NCBI GenBank assembly: GCA_038562375.1
Contig: JBCFAY010000002.1
Coordinates: 62,001 to 126,000 of the forward strand
Origin: JBCFAY01 sp038562375
GTDB lineage: Bacteria; Bacillota; Clostridia; Christensenellales; CAG-138
Length of the DNA: 64,000 nt
Reading direction: 5' to 3'
The first letter of the stretch is position 1, and each line of letters opens with the position of its first letter. Below the pieces are notes generated by a model. That model made no database searches, was not told the origin of the DNA, and saw only the letters and a program-made list of their open reading frames with translations. Shown here piece by piece: positions 7,366 through 16,938 of this stretch. The position numbers and the translations under genes were made by a program.

Positions 7366-10300
7366 CTAGTTTCTTGATTCAATGCAATCGAGGATTGTGT
7401 AAACAAAATGTGGCACTATCTGGATCAGATCGCGCGCTTCGGAGCGCGGCCTTTTGATCACCAGGTTCACGCTCTCGCCGTTCACAAGCTGCGCGCCGGG
7501 CGTCTGCGTACACAATTCCACCAGCTTTACCCCGTCCAGCCGCGCCTCCACATGGAACGCCATGCGGATCTCGCCGTCCCTGATCTGCAGGCGGCTAAGC
7601 TGCGCCTTTGAGCAGAGCGCCTTGATCACCGCCACATCCAAAAGGTTCTGCACGCTCTCGGGGATGTCGCCGTAGCGATCCTCGAGCTCCTCCTGTACGT
7701 CGAGCATCTCGTCGCGCGTGCCGATCGACGCGACGCGCTTATACATGGACAGGCGCTGCGCCTCGCTCGCGATGTAGCGGTGCGGGATATGCGCGTCGAT
7801 CGGGATATCGAGCGCAGTATCCACCTCGAGCGGCGCGCTCTCGCCCTTTGCCTCGCGCACGGCCTGGTTCATCAGCTTGCAGTACAGATCATACCCGACG
7901 TCGGCCATATGCCCGTGCTGCTCCGGACCCAAGAGGTTGCCCGCGCCCCGGATCTCGAGGTCCCGCATCGCGATTTTAAAGCCGGATCCGAACTGGGTAA
8001 ACTCCCGGATGCTCATCAGACGCTTCTCCGCGATTTCCGAAAGCACCTTGCTGCGGCGGAACGTAAAGTACGCGTAGCCGAGCCTGTTGGAGCGGCCGAC
8101 GCGCCCGCGGAGCTGATACAGCTGTGCAAGGCCGAGCGCGTCGGCGTCGCACACCACGATCGTGTTCACGTTCGGGATATCCATGCCGCTCTCGATGATC
8201 GTGCTGCAAAGGAGCACGTCGTACTGTCCCTCGAGGAATTGGAGCATGGTCTTTTCAAGCACGCGCTCGCTCATCTGCCCGTGGGCGAACGCGATGCGCG
8301 CTTCGGGGAGCATCTGCGTTAGATGCGCCGCGAACTGCTCCATGTTGCGCACCTTGTTGTAGACGATATACGTCTGCCCGCCGCGCCCCAATTCCTTTAG
8401 CACCGCCTCGCGGACGATGGCGTCGGAATACTCGAGGACATACGTCTGCACCGGAAAACGCTGCTCCGGCGGAGTCTCGATGACGGACATGTCGCGGATG
8501 CCGACCATGGACATATGAAGCGTTCTTGGGATCGGCGTCGCGGTGAGTGTAAGCACGTCGACCGTGTTCTTGATGTTCTTGATCAGCTCCTTGTGCGCTA
8601 CGCCGAAGCGCTGCTCCTCGTCGATAACAAGCAAACCGAGGTCTTTGAACTTCACGGAATTGCTAAGGAGCATATGCGTACCGATCACAACGTCCGTCGC
8701 TCCCTGCTCGATGCACTTTAGGATATCCTTCTTCTGCGCGGCGGTCTTGAACCTTGAAAGCAGCTCGACGTTGACCGGGAATCCCGCAAAGCGGCTCATG
8801 ATCGTATTGCAATGCTGCTGCGCGAGTATCGTGGTGGGCACCAGAAACGCGACCTGACGGCCGTCCATCGCCGCCTTGAACGCCGCGCGAACGGCGACCT
8901 CGGTCTTGCCGTAGCCGACGTCCCCGCAAAGGAGGCGATCCATCACCTTGTCGCTCTCCATGTCGGCCTTGACGTCCGCGATGCAGGAAAGCTGATCGGG
9001 CGTCTCCTCATACGGAAAACGCTCCTCCAGCTGCTGCTGCCACGCGCCGTCGGCCGAAAAAGCATACCCTTTTTTCGCGGTGCGCGCGCCGTAGAGCTTA
9101 ACGAGGTCGAACGCGAGCTTCTTGACGCCCTCCCTCGCCCTTGTCACGGATCGCTGCCACTCGCCGCCGCCGAGCTTGGAAAGGTGCGGCATGGCCTCGT
9201 CGGACCCGATGTATTTTTGGACGCGGTCGAGCTGGTCCGTCGGTATGTACAGCTTATCGCCCGCCGCGTATTGGATCAAAAGATAGTCGCGGGTATTGTT
9301 TTCGACGGTAAGCGCCTCCACGCCGATAAATCGGCCGATGCCGTACGCTTCGTGCACCACGAAGTCGCCTACGGCGAGGTCGGAGAACGCGAGTTGCGGC
9401 CGCCTTTTATCCGCCGCGACGGGCTTTTGGCGCTCCCTGCCGAACAATTCGCGCTCGGTGAAGAGTATGCTTTTGATCTCGGGGTACTGCGCGCCGCGCG
9501 GCAGGCTTCCGCCGATTACGATGATCTCTCCCGGCAGAAGATCGCGCTTGAGCCGTTCAACATAGGGCGTCTCAAGCCCGTCGCGCGCAAGCTGCTCCGA
9601 AAGATGCCTCCCGTGCGCGCCTGCGAATACCGCGACGGAATATCCGAGCTCCTTCCAGGATTTCAGATCCGAAAGGAAGGATTCGGAGCCGGGTTGAAGC
9701 TGTGCAGCCGGTATCGTTTCGATATGGAACGACTGTTTCGGCCGGATCGGGCCGCTCTGGCGCGCGAGCGCGTTCAGAAGCAACGTTCTTTGTGTGGTCA
9801 GCTTTGAGAACATGCTCTTCGCGTCGCAGTAGAGCTTGCCCATGGACCCATGCCCTTCGCCGATTTCAAGCATCGCCGCGACCGCGTTCACGAAATTGGA
9901 TGCGGCAACGACCGCGCTTTCCTCGATGCGGCCGGGATCGTCCAAAACGATCAGGCTGTCTTTTGGGAAATAATCGCTGAGCGTCTTTTCCTCGGGGTAG
10001 ATGAGCGGCAGCAGCGAAAGCGGAATGGCCGCCGTGTGCTCAAACAGCGAAACCTCGGCCGGCGTCGCGCCTGAATCGCGCTGCCGCAGTTTTTTGAGGA
10101 TGCTCTCGCGCGCGTTTTTTTTCAGCGGTATCTCCGTCGCAGGCGGAATCAAAGTTTTGTCCGTCTTCTCCAAAGATCGCTGCGTATCGGGATCGAATGT
10201 GCGGATGCTGTCGATCTCATCGTCGAAAAACTCGACCCGGTACGGGGTCTTCGCCGTGAGCGGAAAAACGTCGAGTATTCCGCCGCGGATGCTGAACTGG

Positions 10301-10794
10301 CCGCGTTCCTCGCACTGATCCTTGCGCTCGTAGCCCGCGTCGACCAGGTCCCGCGACAGAGCCTCAAGCTCCCGCTTTTCCCCCACGGCAAACGAAAGCT
10401 GCGACTCCTCGAGCGCCTCGGGCGGCGGAAGCTGCTGCAACAGCGCCTCCGCGCTCGTAACGACGACTGCGTTTTCGCCCGAGCGCACGCGCATGAGCAC
10501 GCTGAGCCGCTTCGCGCTGATCTGCGAGGACGCGGCAAGCGCCTTGGAGGAAAGCAGCGTTTCCCGCGCGGGCAGATAAAGGGGATCCTCGAGGTATGCG
10601 CAGAGCTCCTCGTGGAGCCGCAGCGCCGAGGCCTCGTTCGCAGCGACGATCAGCGAAGGCGCGCCCATCGCCGAAACGAGCGCGGCGACGATCTGCGCCT
10701 TCGCGCCTTCGCACACGCCGCTTAAGGCAGCGGCGCCTCCGCCCCCCCTTATGTGTGTTTCCAATTGCCGGTAATCGACGCTCCTTGAGAGCAT
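7366..10794 (-). CDS. mfd: Transcription-repair coupling factor Mfd
   Basis: A DNA translocase of about 1142 residues that removes stalled RNA polymerase and recruits UvrA to lesions on the template strand. Domains in order: UvrB-like N-terminal region, RNA polymerase-interacting CarD-like domain (FSDLAVGDFVVHEAYGIGRF), RecG-like SF2 helicase with Walker A GDVGYGKTEVA, DEEQ box VIDEEQRFGV and TATPIPRT, the RGRVGRS motif, and the C-terminal TRCF domain. The coordinates use the first ATG on solid ground (10792-10794), but the only good ribosome site (ggaggg at 10821-10826) sits too far upstream and points to an ATC codon at 10813-10815, which would give 1149 residues and a family-like N-terminus. 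It follows pth closely. Confidence 0.96.
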   Translation of the reverse strand: MLSRSVDYRQLETHIRGGGGAAALSGVCEGAKAQIVAALVSAMGAPSLIVAANEASALRLHEELCAYLEDPLYLPARETLLSSKALAASSQISAKRLSVLMRVRSGENAVVVTSAEALLQQLPPPEALEESQLSFAVGEKRELEALSRDLVDAGYERKDQCEERGQFSIRGGILDVFPLTAKTPYRVEFFDDEIDSIRTFDPDTQRSLEKTDKTLIPPATEIPLKKNARESILKKLRQRDSGATPAEVSLFEHTAAIPLSLLPLIYPEEKTLSDYFPKDSLIVLDDPGRIEESAVVAASNFVNAVAAMLEIGEGHGSMGKLYCDAKSMFSKLTTQRTLLLNALARQSGPIRPKQSFHIETIPAAQLQPGSESFLSDLKSWKELGYSVAVFAGAHGRHLSEQLARDGLETPYVERLKRDLLPGEIIVIGGSLPRGAQYPEIKSILFTERELFGRERQKPVAADKRRPQLAFSDLAVGDFVVHEAYGIGRFIGVEALTVENNTRDYLLIQYAAGDKLYIPTDQLDRVQKYIGSDEAMPHLSKLGGGEWQRSVTRAREGVKKLAFDLVKLYGARTAKKGYAFSADGAWQQQLEERFPYEETPDQLSCIADVKADMESDKVMDRLLCGDVGYGKTEVAVRAAFKAAMDGRQVAFLVPTTILAQQHCNTIMSRFAGFPVNVELLSRFKTAAQKKDILKCIEQGATDVVIGTHMLLSNSVKFKDLGLLVIDEEQRFGVAHKELIKNIKNTVDVLTLTATPIPRTLHMSMVGIRDMSVIETPPEQRFPVQTYVLEYSDAIVREAVLKELGRGGQTYIVYNKVRNMEQFAAHLTQMLPEARIAFAHGQMSERVLEKTMLQFLEGQYDVLLCSTIIESGMDIPNVNTIVVCDADALGLAQLYQLRGRVGRSNRLGYAYFTFRRSKVLSEIAEKRLMSIREFTQFGSGFKIAMRDLEIRGAGNLLGPEQHGHMADVGYDLYCKLMNQAVREAKGESAPLEVDTALDIPIDAHIPHRYIASEAQRLSMYKRVASIGTRDEMLDVQEELEDRYGDIPESVQNLLDVAVIKALCSKAQLSRLQIRDGEIRMAFHVEARLDGVKLVELCTQTPGAQLVNGESVNLVIKRPRSEARDLIQIVPHFVYTILDCIESRN

Positions 10795-10812
10795 CTTGAG
10801 AATCGGGTGACT

Positions 10813-10826
10813 GATGCGTACTCCCT
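10813..10826 (-). promoter_or_regulatory. Ribosome-binding site of mfd that points to an ATC codon
   Basis: On the minus strand ggaggg is followed after 7 bases by ATC and no ATG, GTG or TTG lies at normal spacing. The next ATG in frame is more than 25 bases from the site. Starting at ATC gives about 13 residues before the first conserved position, close to B. subtilis Mfd. Confidence 0.45.
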
Positions 10827-10829
10827 CCG

Positions 10830-11387
10830 TTAATTGAACTGCGCCTGCGCCTTGACCATCTCCCCGGCCACGATCAGCGCTACGGCGTCGCACGCGTTTT
10901 CCATCGCGGCGTTGATGCCTTCGGCCTCTTCGTCCTTGGGCCGCCCCAGGACATGGTCGGCAAGATCCCAGCCCGACGGCGCTTTGCCGATACCGATGCG
11001 CACGCGCGGAAAATCGTCGTATCCAAGCTGATAGATGATGCTGCGCATACCGTTGTGTGTCCCCGCGCTTCCGCGCTCGCGGATGCGAAGCTTTCCGGGT
11101 TCGAGGTCGGCGTCGTCATAGATGACGATCAGCTGGTTGTGTTCGCATTTGTACCAGTTTACCAGATCGAGGACGCTCATCCCGGAAAGATTCATATACG
11201 TCTGCGGCTTGGCGAGCACGATCCGCTCCGTACCGATCCGCGCCTCGCCCAAGAGCGCCTTATGCGCGCGCTTTTCGATACCGACGCCCAGGCGGCGGGC
11301 CAAAAGATCGACCGTGTGGAAGCCGACGTTATGGCGAGATTGCGCATATTCCCTTCCGGGATTCCCGAGTCCTACCACGATGAACAT
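10830..11387 (-). CDS. pth: Peptidyl-tRNA hydrolase
   Basis: A 185-residue enzyme that releases tRNA from prematurely dropped peptidyl-tRNAs. It starts MFIVVGLGNPGREYAQSRHN, containing the catalytic histidine of the RHN motif, followed by KPQTYMNLSG and YDDADLEPGKLRIR, all family signatures. I place the start at the second ATG because ggagg lies 6 bases before it; an ATG 12 bases upstream would overlap that site. The stop lies just upstream of the mfd ribosome site, giving the conserved pth-mfd operon. A sigma-A-like promoter and a leader hairpin precede it. Confidence 0.97.
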   Translation of the reverse strand: MFIVVGLGNPGREYAQSRHNVGFHTVDLLARRLGVGIEKRAHKALLGEARIGTERIVLAKPQTYMNLSGMSVLDLVNWYKCEHNQLIVIYDDADLEPGKLRIRERGSAGTHNGMRSIIYQLGYDDFPRVRIGIGKAPSGWDLADHVLGRPKDEEAEGINAAMENACDAVALIVAGEMVKAQAQFN

Positions 11388-11408
11388 AACGGCCTCCAAC
11401 GTGCTTTT

Positions 11409-11430
11409 GCCCCCGAAAGATTGCGGGGGC
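11409..11430 (-). other. Leader hairpin before pth
   Basis: A GC-rich inverted repeat (gcccccg / cgggggc) between the pth promoter and its ribosome site. It would form in the mRNA leader; there is no T-run, so termination there is unlikely. Confidence 0.4.
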
Positions 11431-11437
11431 TATCGCC

Positions 11438-11466
11438 ATTATATCCTATGCCGGACAAAACGTAAA
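11438..11466 (-). promoter_or_regulatory. Putative sigma-A promoter of pth-mfd
   Basis: TTTACG, a 17-base spacer and a perfect TATAAT on the minus strand, about 50 bases before the pth start. Bases 11467-11607 upstream of it show nothing I recognise. Confidence 0.65.
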
Positions 11467-11607
11467 CATCAGCAGGATCGGGTTTTTGCGCAGAAACGCA
11501 CGACATTCGGCCGTTTTAGGGATTGTTCCCGCTCCAAAGCAGCTTTTTGCCCCTCGCCTAGGGTATCGGCACACGGCAATGCCTATCGCCATGCAAGCAT
11601 CGGCATA

Positions 11608-11644
11608 GAAAAGAGGCGGAATGGCCGCTGCCGTTCCGCCTCTT
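11608..11644 (-). terminator. Terminator of the first SpoIID-like gene
   Basis: An 11-bp perfect stem (aagaggcggaa / ttccgcctctt) followed on the minus strand by TTTTC, about 55 bases beyond the stop of the SpoIID/SH3 gene. Confidence 0.75.
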
Positions 11645-11698
11645 GATCGTTACATGCTTTAGAAGGATCAACACGCCGATTTTCTGTTGCAGTGTTTT

Positions 11699-13807
11699 CT
11701 ACGAAACCGACACATATTGCTCGCTGACATAGCCCTGCATACCGTTATATTCCACATAGTACCAGCCGATCACATTGTTGATGATCTTCACCGTCGTTCC
11801 GGCGCTGAGCTGGCAGATCACCACGCTCCCGCTCGTAGAAGGAATGTTCCGGAAGTTCACGCCGTTGCGCGTAATCACGCCCGTCCTCTGGGTCGTCGTC
11901 GAGGTTCCGCCGCCAAGGCCGGTGCCTATGCCGCCGGTGCCCGTACCGGACGAACCGCCGGACGAGCCGCTTCCGCCGGTATTGATCAAACCGGTGCCCA
12001 GGCCGCCCGGGATCGTGGGAGTGCCGGAAGAGCCCGTGTCCGGCTGCGTGGGCGTCGTGTCGACCCTGGAGGTGATCTTGACAAAATCGCTGCTCACATA
12101 TCCGATTTTGCTTCCGGCCTTCACATAATACCAGCCCGTGAGCTCCTGATAAACCGTAAGCTCGGTGCCTTTTTTCAGCTTGGTAAGCGAGGTGCTCTCC
12201 GTCGAAGCCGACTTGCGCAGGTTGACCTTATCCTTGGTCAACTCGCCGTACGCGATCGCCGCCAGCGCAACCGCCGGTTTTTCCGGGTTCTGGGGGGCGC
12301 TTACATCGAAGGTGGAAAGCGTCGCGGTCGGATAATAGAATTTCAGGATGTCCTTATAGCCCTGCCCGCCCGCGGCACGCTGCTGTGCGCCGCGCTGGCT
12401 CATTCCGACGCCGTGACCATAGCGCACATGATAGATATTGTAGCCGCCCGAGGCCTTTTCGCCCCAGAAGATGCGCAGCGAAGAGCTGCTCACCACGCCG
12501 CAGTTCAAAAGATCCGTCAGCAGAAAGTCGAATTCGAGGGTCATCTTGCCCGCATCCTGAGAAACGATCTTGACGTTGGAAACATTGATCGTCGGCGTGG
12601 GCGTGCCGCTTCCCGTCGAACCGGTGCCGCTTGAGCTGCCGCCCAATCCGCTCAGTCCCGTACCGAGACCAAAACCGATCCCGTCAAGTCCCAATCCGCT
12701 CCCAAAGCCGATCCCGCTCAGCCCGGTGCCAAAGCCGGTTCCGAGTCCCGTACCGCCGCTCCCGGTTCCGGTGCCGATCCCGGTACCTGGGCTGGCGCTC
12801 GATCCGTCGGGAACAGCGACGGTCAGGCTGATCCTCGCTTTGGTAAGGTTGCGCGCGACGCCCGCATATTTCGGGGTATGCGCTTGTACGGAGTTGACGG
12901 CGACGATGGAGCTTACGCTCGTTCCACTCGCGGCGGATGCGGCGTTGATCAGATACGTCCGCAGCGCCGAGCCGAGCGTCCCTCCGCCATAGGGGAAGTA
13001 CACGGTTTCCTTGAGGCTGCTCTGATTGTTGAAATCATAATCGTCGGTGCTGATCCCGTAGCCGGAATTGTTTGCGCTTGATGACCAAGCGTAGCTGACG
13101 AGATTGGTCTCGCCGCCGTTGGATGCCGCGTAGTAGGTTTTCAGGATCGACGAGCCGGATTTGAGCACGACGTTGAGCGTCGAATCGACCGCCTTGATGA
13201 CGTTGGACGCGCTCGAATCATAGCCCTTGTAAACCTGATCGGACGAAGTGTCGCCGATAAAATACTCGCCGCTCGTCGACAGACCGGAGAGCACATAGCA
13301 CTTTGAAACGACCGCCTGCGCCTTGAGCGCCTCGAGCGGGAACGCGTCGCTCATCTCATATCCGACCACGCCGTAGAGATACTGCGCGAGCGGCACGACG
13401 TTGACGATTTGCAGGCCCGCCCCGGTAGCCTTGACATTAAAGTGGCCGAGGTACTTGCGCTTGCCGTGCACCGTCTCGATCTGGAGATATCCGGCCGAAG
13501 CGCTCACGTCCTCGCGCATGATCTGGCAGGAGGTCCCGGTAAAGAGCAGGCCCCCCGTGGAGTGGCTCACCTCGACCTGGCCGAGGGCCGTCTGGCTGAT
13601 CGTAAGCGTTCCTCCGGAAAAGGATTTCCCATTCTCCTGGATGAAGTAACTGCCGCTGACCGGTATCTGAAGCACGGCCGCGTTTTGCGTGGAAAGCTTA
13701 ACCTTAATCCAGTCGTATTGAGTCTGCGCCATGGCGGCGCTTCCAAGCGGCAGCGCCAATGACGCAAGCATGACCGCCGCAAGCAGGATAGGTATGATTT
13801 TTTTCAT
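11699..13807 (-). CDS. SpoIID/LytB-domain exported protein with glycine-rich insert and two SH3 domains
   Basis: A 702-residue secreted protein: signal peptide MKKIIPILLAAVMLASLALP, then a SpoIID-type domain (residues about 30-500). SpoIID proteins are lytic transglycosylases acting on denuded glycan strands; the block VPLAQYLYGVVGYEM with the glutamate expected to be catalytic, and the HGVGMSQRGAQ motif, are both present. Unusually, about 65 residues made almost only of Gly, Thr, Ser, Leu and Phe (about 337-401) interrupt the domain. Two bacterial SH3 domains follow, separated by a second Gly/Ser/Thr linker (coding bases about 11905-12030), and may bind the wall. The start has ggga before it. 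A longer paralogue lies directly upstream, so this is a tandem duplication. Confidence 0.88.
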   Translation of the reverse strand: MKKIIPILLAAVMLASLALPLGSAAMAQTQYDWIKVKLSTQNAAVLQIPVSGSYFIQENGKSFSGGTLTISQTALGQVEVSHSTGGLLFTGTSCQIMREDVSASAGYLQIETVHGKRKYLGHFNVKATGAGLQIVNVVPLAQYLYGVVGYEMSDAFPLEALKAQAVVSKCYVLSGLSTSGEYFIGDTSSDQVYKGYDSSASNVIKAVDSTLNVVLKSGSSILKTYYAASNGGETNLVSYAWSSSANNSGYGISTDDYDFNNQSSLKETVYFPYGGGTLGSALRTYLINAASAASGTSVSSIVAVNSVQAHTPKYAGVARNLTKARISLTVAVPDGSSASPGTGIGTGTGSGGTGLGTGFGTGLSGIGFGSGLGLDGIGFGLGTGLSGLGGSSSGTGSTGSGTPTPTINVSNVKIVSQDAGKMTLEFDFLLTDLLNCGVVSSSSLRIFWGEKASGGYNIYHVRYGHGVGMSQRGAQQRAAGGQGYKDILKFYYPTATLSTFDVSAPQNPEKPAVALAAIAYGELTKDKVNLRKSASTESTSLTKLKKGTELTVYQELTGWYYVKAGSKIGYVSSDFVKITSRVDTTPTQPDTGSSGTPTIPGGLGTGLINTGGSGSSGGSSGTGTGGIGTGLGGGTSTTTQRTGVITRNGVNFRNIPSTSGSVVICQLSAGTTVKIINNVIGWYYVEYNGMQGYVSEQYVSVS
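12604..12800 (-). repeat. Low-complexity glycine-rich coding repeat
   Basis: The minus strand here encodes a degenerate repeat of Gly-Thr-Gly, Gly-Leu-Gly and Gly-Phe-Gly units within the SpoIID domain. The plus strand read of the same bases gives a proline-rich open frame, which is only its shadow. The paralogue has just a short linker in the same place. Confidence 0.8.
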
Positions 13808-13946
13808 CTGTATTGCTCCCAACATCAGTATGAATATGCTGTCGAACATCGGCGGAACAGCTTGTCCCGCAGGGTTAGTATATCATATGTGAGCAACTTC
13901 AAACGTTTTTAGCGAAGAATTAACAACTTCGTTACATATTAACAAA

Positions 13947-16727
13947 TCAGGCGGCCTTCAGGTAGGAGGCGTTCACATATCCGAGCGTTCCGTCCACACT
14001 CACAAGATACCACCCGCTTACCGCGTTATAAATGGTGACCGGCGTGCCTGCTGCGAGCGTGCGTATCACCGTGCCCAAAGTCGAAGGCGCTTCGCGCAGA
14101 TATACCTCTCCCGTTGTGATTGCAGCCGTCCCAACCCCCAGCCCCGTTGGAGCCGGAGTCGGAGAAGGCGTGGGCGTCGCGCTTTGTTCGCCGATCGTCG
14201 GGATGCCGGAGCTGCCTGCGCTTACCACCTTGACATACGCCTTGTACAGATAGCCCGTGACGCCGTTGCAGCTGACCAGATACCATTCGGCGGTCTGCCC
14301 CAGGATCGTCACATCCACGCCGGAGGACAGCTTGTTTAGTATCGCGCCCGATGTGGTCGAGGGCGCATTGCGCAGGTTGACCGTGCCCGTGGTTCTTCCG
14401 GCCGCGCTCTGCTGGGTCTGCTGTGAGGATTGCACGATCTTGACGTATTTCGCGCTGACATAACCGTGCGTCGATCCCGCCTGAGCCTCGTACCAGCCGT
14501 TTTCGAGCGCGTAAAGCGTCAGCGTGGTTCCGGCGGCAAGCTGCGTAATTTTCTTATATGAAGTGGCCGGCCCCTCGCGGAAGTTCACGCTGCCCGTGGT
14601 TTGCCCCGTACCGAGTATTGTGCTCGGCGTGCTGGGGTTCGTGGGCTGAGTGCCGGTGTATTTCCCGGTGATCCTGATATAGTCGGAATGGATATAGCCC
14701 TCGGTAAGGCCGTAGCGCGCGCTGTACCACTTGTCCTTCAATCCCCAGACGATCAACTGCGTATCCTTGGAAAGCTTCGCGATGGACGCGCTCGTCGAGG
14801 GATTTGGCTTGTCCCTGAAGTTGACGCCGCTCGCGGTCACGACGCCGATGAACAGCTCCGAGGTATCGGGCGTCGTCGGTTCGGGTGTCGTCCCGGGCGT
14901 CGGCTCGGGCGTCGTTCCCGAAGACAGCACTTTGACATAGCTCTCGCTGATGAAGCCGACCTGCCCGTTTGCCATCGCCTGATACCATGTTCCGGTCTTA
15001 TCGTAGAGCGTCAGAGCGGTTCCCTTTGAAAGCCTTGTATAGATCGTATAGCTCGTGGCCGGGCCGGAGCGGAAGGCCACGCCCGAGCCGGTCACCTCGC
15101 CAAGCCCTGTCGCAGCCGTGCCGCCGGAACCGGACGGCGTTGGAGTCGGGCTGGTTTGCGGATTCGTGGCTGGAAGGTCGGAGGCCTCCGCGGCGCGTAC
15201 CCATTTTACATAGTCCGCGCTCAGATATCCGGTCGACCCGGAACAGTAAACCGAATACCAGCCGTTTTCATACGAGTATAGGATCACTTGTTCCCCTTTT
15301 GAGAGGAGCTTGATCTTGTCGTAGGCGGTCGACGGCCCGGAACGGAAATTCACGCTGCCGGTCGTAACGCCGACCGCCGGAAACGTCATCGTCGACGAGC
15401 CGGGCGTGGGCGCCGGCTTCACGGGGTTCGTGGGCGGGGTGATCGCGACGGTCGAAATCGTCGCTCCCGGGTAATAAAACGCGAGGATTTGGCTGAACGA
15501 ATGCCCCGCGCTCGCGCGCTGCTGCGCGCCGCGCTGACTCATGCCGACGCCGTGCCCATAACGCACGTGGTAGATCGCATACCCGCCGATAACGGGGGCG
15601 CCCCAATAGGTTCGAAGCGAAGTACTGGTAAAAAGCCCGCCCGAGAGCAGCTCGCTCAGGTTAAACGTAACCGTTGCCTGCGTCTGCATGGCGGGCGTCG
15701 CCGTTTCTCCGCCGAGCACGCCGAGGCCCGAAACGTCGGCGGTCGTCACCGTCATCATCACCGTCGCCTTGGTCATATCGCGCGTAACGTTCAGATAGCG
15801 CGGAGTATTGGCTTCAACATACTGAATTGAATCAACGCTCGCGACGGGAACCCCGAGCGCGAGGCTCGCTTTGCCCGCGAGAAACGTCCCGAGCGCAGGC
15901 GGAATGGTTCCGCCGTTGATCGGAAAGAACAGCGTTTCTTTGGGGCTGTATTGATTTGCGAAATCGAACTCGTCGATCGCTATGCCGTAGCCCGCGTCGC
16001 TGCCCCGATCCGACCAAGCCTGGGTAAGGAGCTTTGTTTCACCGCCGTTCGACGCCGCGTAATAGGTGCGGAGCATACCGCCGTTGACCGTCAAAAACAG
16101 GTTGAGCGTAGAGTCCACCGCCTGGATGACGTTTGCCGCGCTCGCGTCATAGCCCTTGTAGACCTGATCGGCCGAAGTATCGCCGATATCGTATTCGGAG
16201 TTCGGGCTCAGCCCGGTAAGAACATAGCATTTCGCGGCGATCGCCTGCGCCCTGAGCGCCTCGAGCGGGAACGTGTTGCTCATCTCGTACCCGACGACGC
16301 CGTAGAGATACTGCGCGAGCGGCACTTGGTTCACCACCTGGATGTATCCGCTCGCCGTGGCTTTGATCTTAAAATGTCCAAGATAGTACCGGCTGCCGAT
16401 GGCCACGGATCCCGCAGTCCTATCGACATTTTCCCGCATGAGCGAAAAAGACGCGCCCGTATAGACCTCTCCCGCCGAGGAATGCGTGGCAGTGAGCGTC
16501 CCGTTTGAGTTCACGCGGATCGAAAGCACGCCGCCCGAAAAGCTCGCCCCGTTTTCGTTGATAAAATAGCTGCCGCTGATGCCGAGCGCCAGCGACGTCG
16601 CGTTGGCTACGCTCAGCTTCACCCGGATCCAGCTGTAATCCATTGCCGCCTGCGATACCGGGATAAGTCCGATCGAGATGGATAAAACCATGATTGCGCA
16701 CAGAAAACGTGCAAGAGCTTTCCGCAT
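13947..16727 (-). CDS. SpoIID/LytB-domain exported protein with six SH3 domains
   Basis: A 926-residue secreted protein with signal peptide (MRKALARFLCAIMVLSISIG). The N-terminal half (about 30-440) is a SpoIID-type glycan-cleaving domain with VPLAQYLYGVVGYEM and HGVGMSQRGAQ. Six bacterial SH3 repeats of about 60 residues follow, each with a pattern like GSVNFRSGPST...NGWY...GYVSxxYVK, joined by Thr/Pro/Ser linkers. Repeated SH3 units usually bind peptidoglycan, so this looks like a wall-anchored remodelling enzyme; whether it acts in sporulation or vegetative growth is not shown. The ATG is preceded by aggagg. It neighbours a shorter paralogue with two SH3 units. Confidence 0.9.
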   Translation of the reverse strand: MRKALARFLCAIMVLSISIGLIPVSQAAMDYSWIRVKLSVANATSLALGISGSYFINENGASFSGGVLSIRVNSNGTLTATHSSAGEVYTGASFSLMRENVDRTAGSVAIGSRYYLGHFKIKATASGYIQVVNQVPLAQYLYGVVGYEMSNTFPLEALRAQAIAAKCYVLTGLSPNSEYDIGDTSADQVYKGYDASAANVIQAVDSTLNLFLTVNGGMLRTYYAASNGGETKLLTQAWSDRGSDAGYGIAIDEFDFANQYSPKETLFFPINGGTIPPALGTFLAGKASLALGVPVASVDSIQYVEANTPRYLNVTRDMTKATVMMTVTTADVSGLGVLGGETATPAMQTQATVTFNLSELLSGGLFTSTSLRTYWGAPVIGGYAIYHVRYGHGVGMSQRGAQQRASAGHSFSQILAFYYPGATISTVAITPPTNPVKPAPTPGSSTMTFPAVGVTTGSVNFRSGPSTAYDKIKLLSKGEQVILYSYENGWYSVYCSGSTGYLSADYVKWVRAAEASDLPATNPQTSPTPTPSGSGGTAATGLGEVTGSGVAFRSGPATSYTIYTRLSKGTALTLYDKTGTWYQAMANGQVGFISESYVKVLSSGTTPEPTPGTTPEPTTPDTSELFIGVVTASGVNFRDKPNPSTSASIAKLSKDTQLIVWGLKDKWYSARYGLTEGYIHSDYIRITGKYTGTQPTNPSTPSTILGTGQTTGSVNFREGPATSYKKITQLAAGTTLTLYALENGWYEAQAGSTHGYVSAKYVKIVQSSQQTQQSAAGRTTGTVNLRNAPSTTSGAILNKLSSGVDVTILGQTAEWYLVSCNGVTGYLYKAYVKVVSAGSSGIPTIGEQSATPTPSPTPAPTGLGVGTAAITTGEVYLREAPSTLGTVIRTLAAGTPVTIYNAVSGWYLVSVDGTLGYVNASYLKAA

Positions 16728-16850
16728 TTTCCCCTCCTGCGTCTTCGAGTTGATCAATTGTATTTTATCAGATTAATAAACATAAATGCACGCAAATACG
16801 CGTAATTTGTAGTTTGTTCACAGATTTCCAGATATTTTGGGATTTTTAGT

Positions 16851-16888
16851 AAAAAGAAGGGCAGAAGATGAATCTTCATGCCCCTTTA
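16851..16888 (-). terminator. Terminator of the purine permease gene
   Basis: A long stem built from agggca..gaagat / atcttc..tgcccct with one bulge, followed on the minus strand by CTTTTTAC, about 50 bases beyond the permease stop. Confidence 0.75.
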
Positions 16889-16938
16889 TTGCGGTTTATG
16901 CGTCGTCGGTTATTCCCCGACCGAGGAGAATAAAGCGT

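Noticed and set aside
8812..9807. Plus-strand frame of 331 codons
   Set aside because: Antisense of mfd; no start site or motif.
12570..12992. Proline-rich plus-strand frame
   Set aside because: Pure antisense shadow of the glycine-rich SpoIID insert; no ribosome site.
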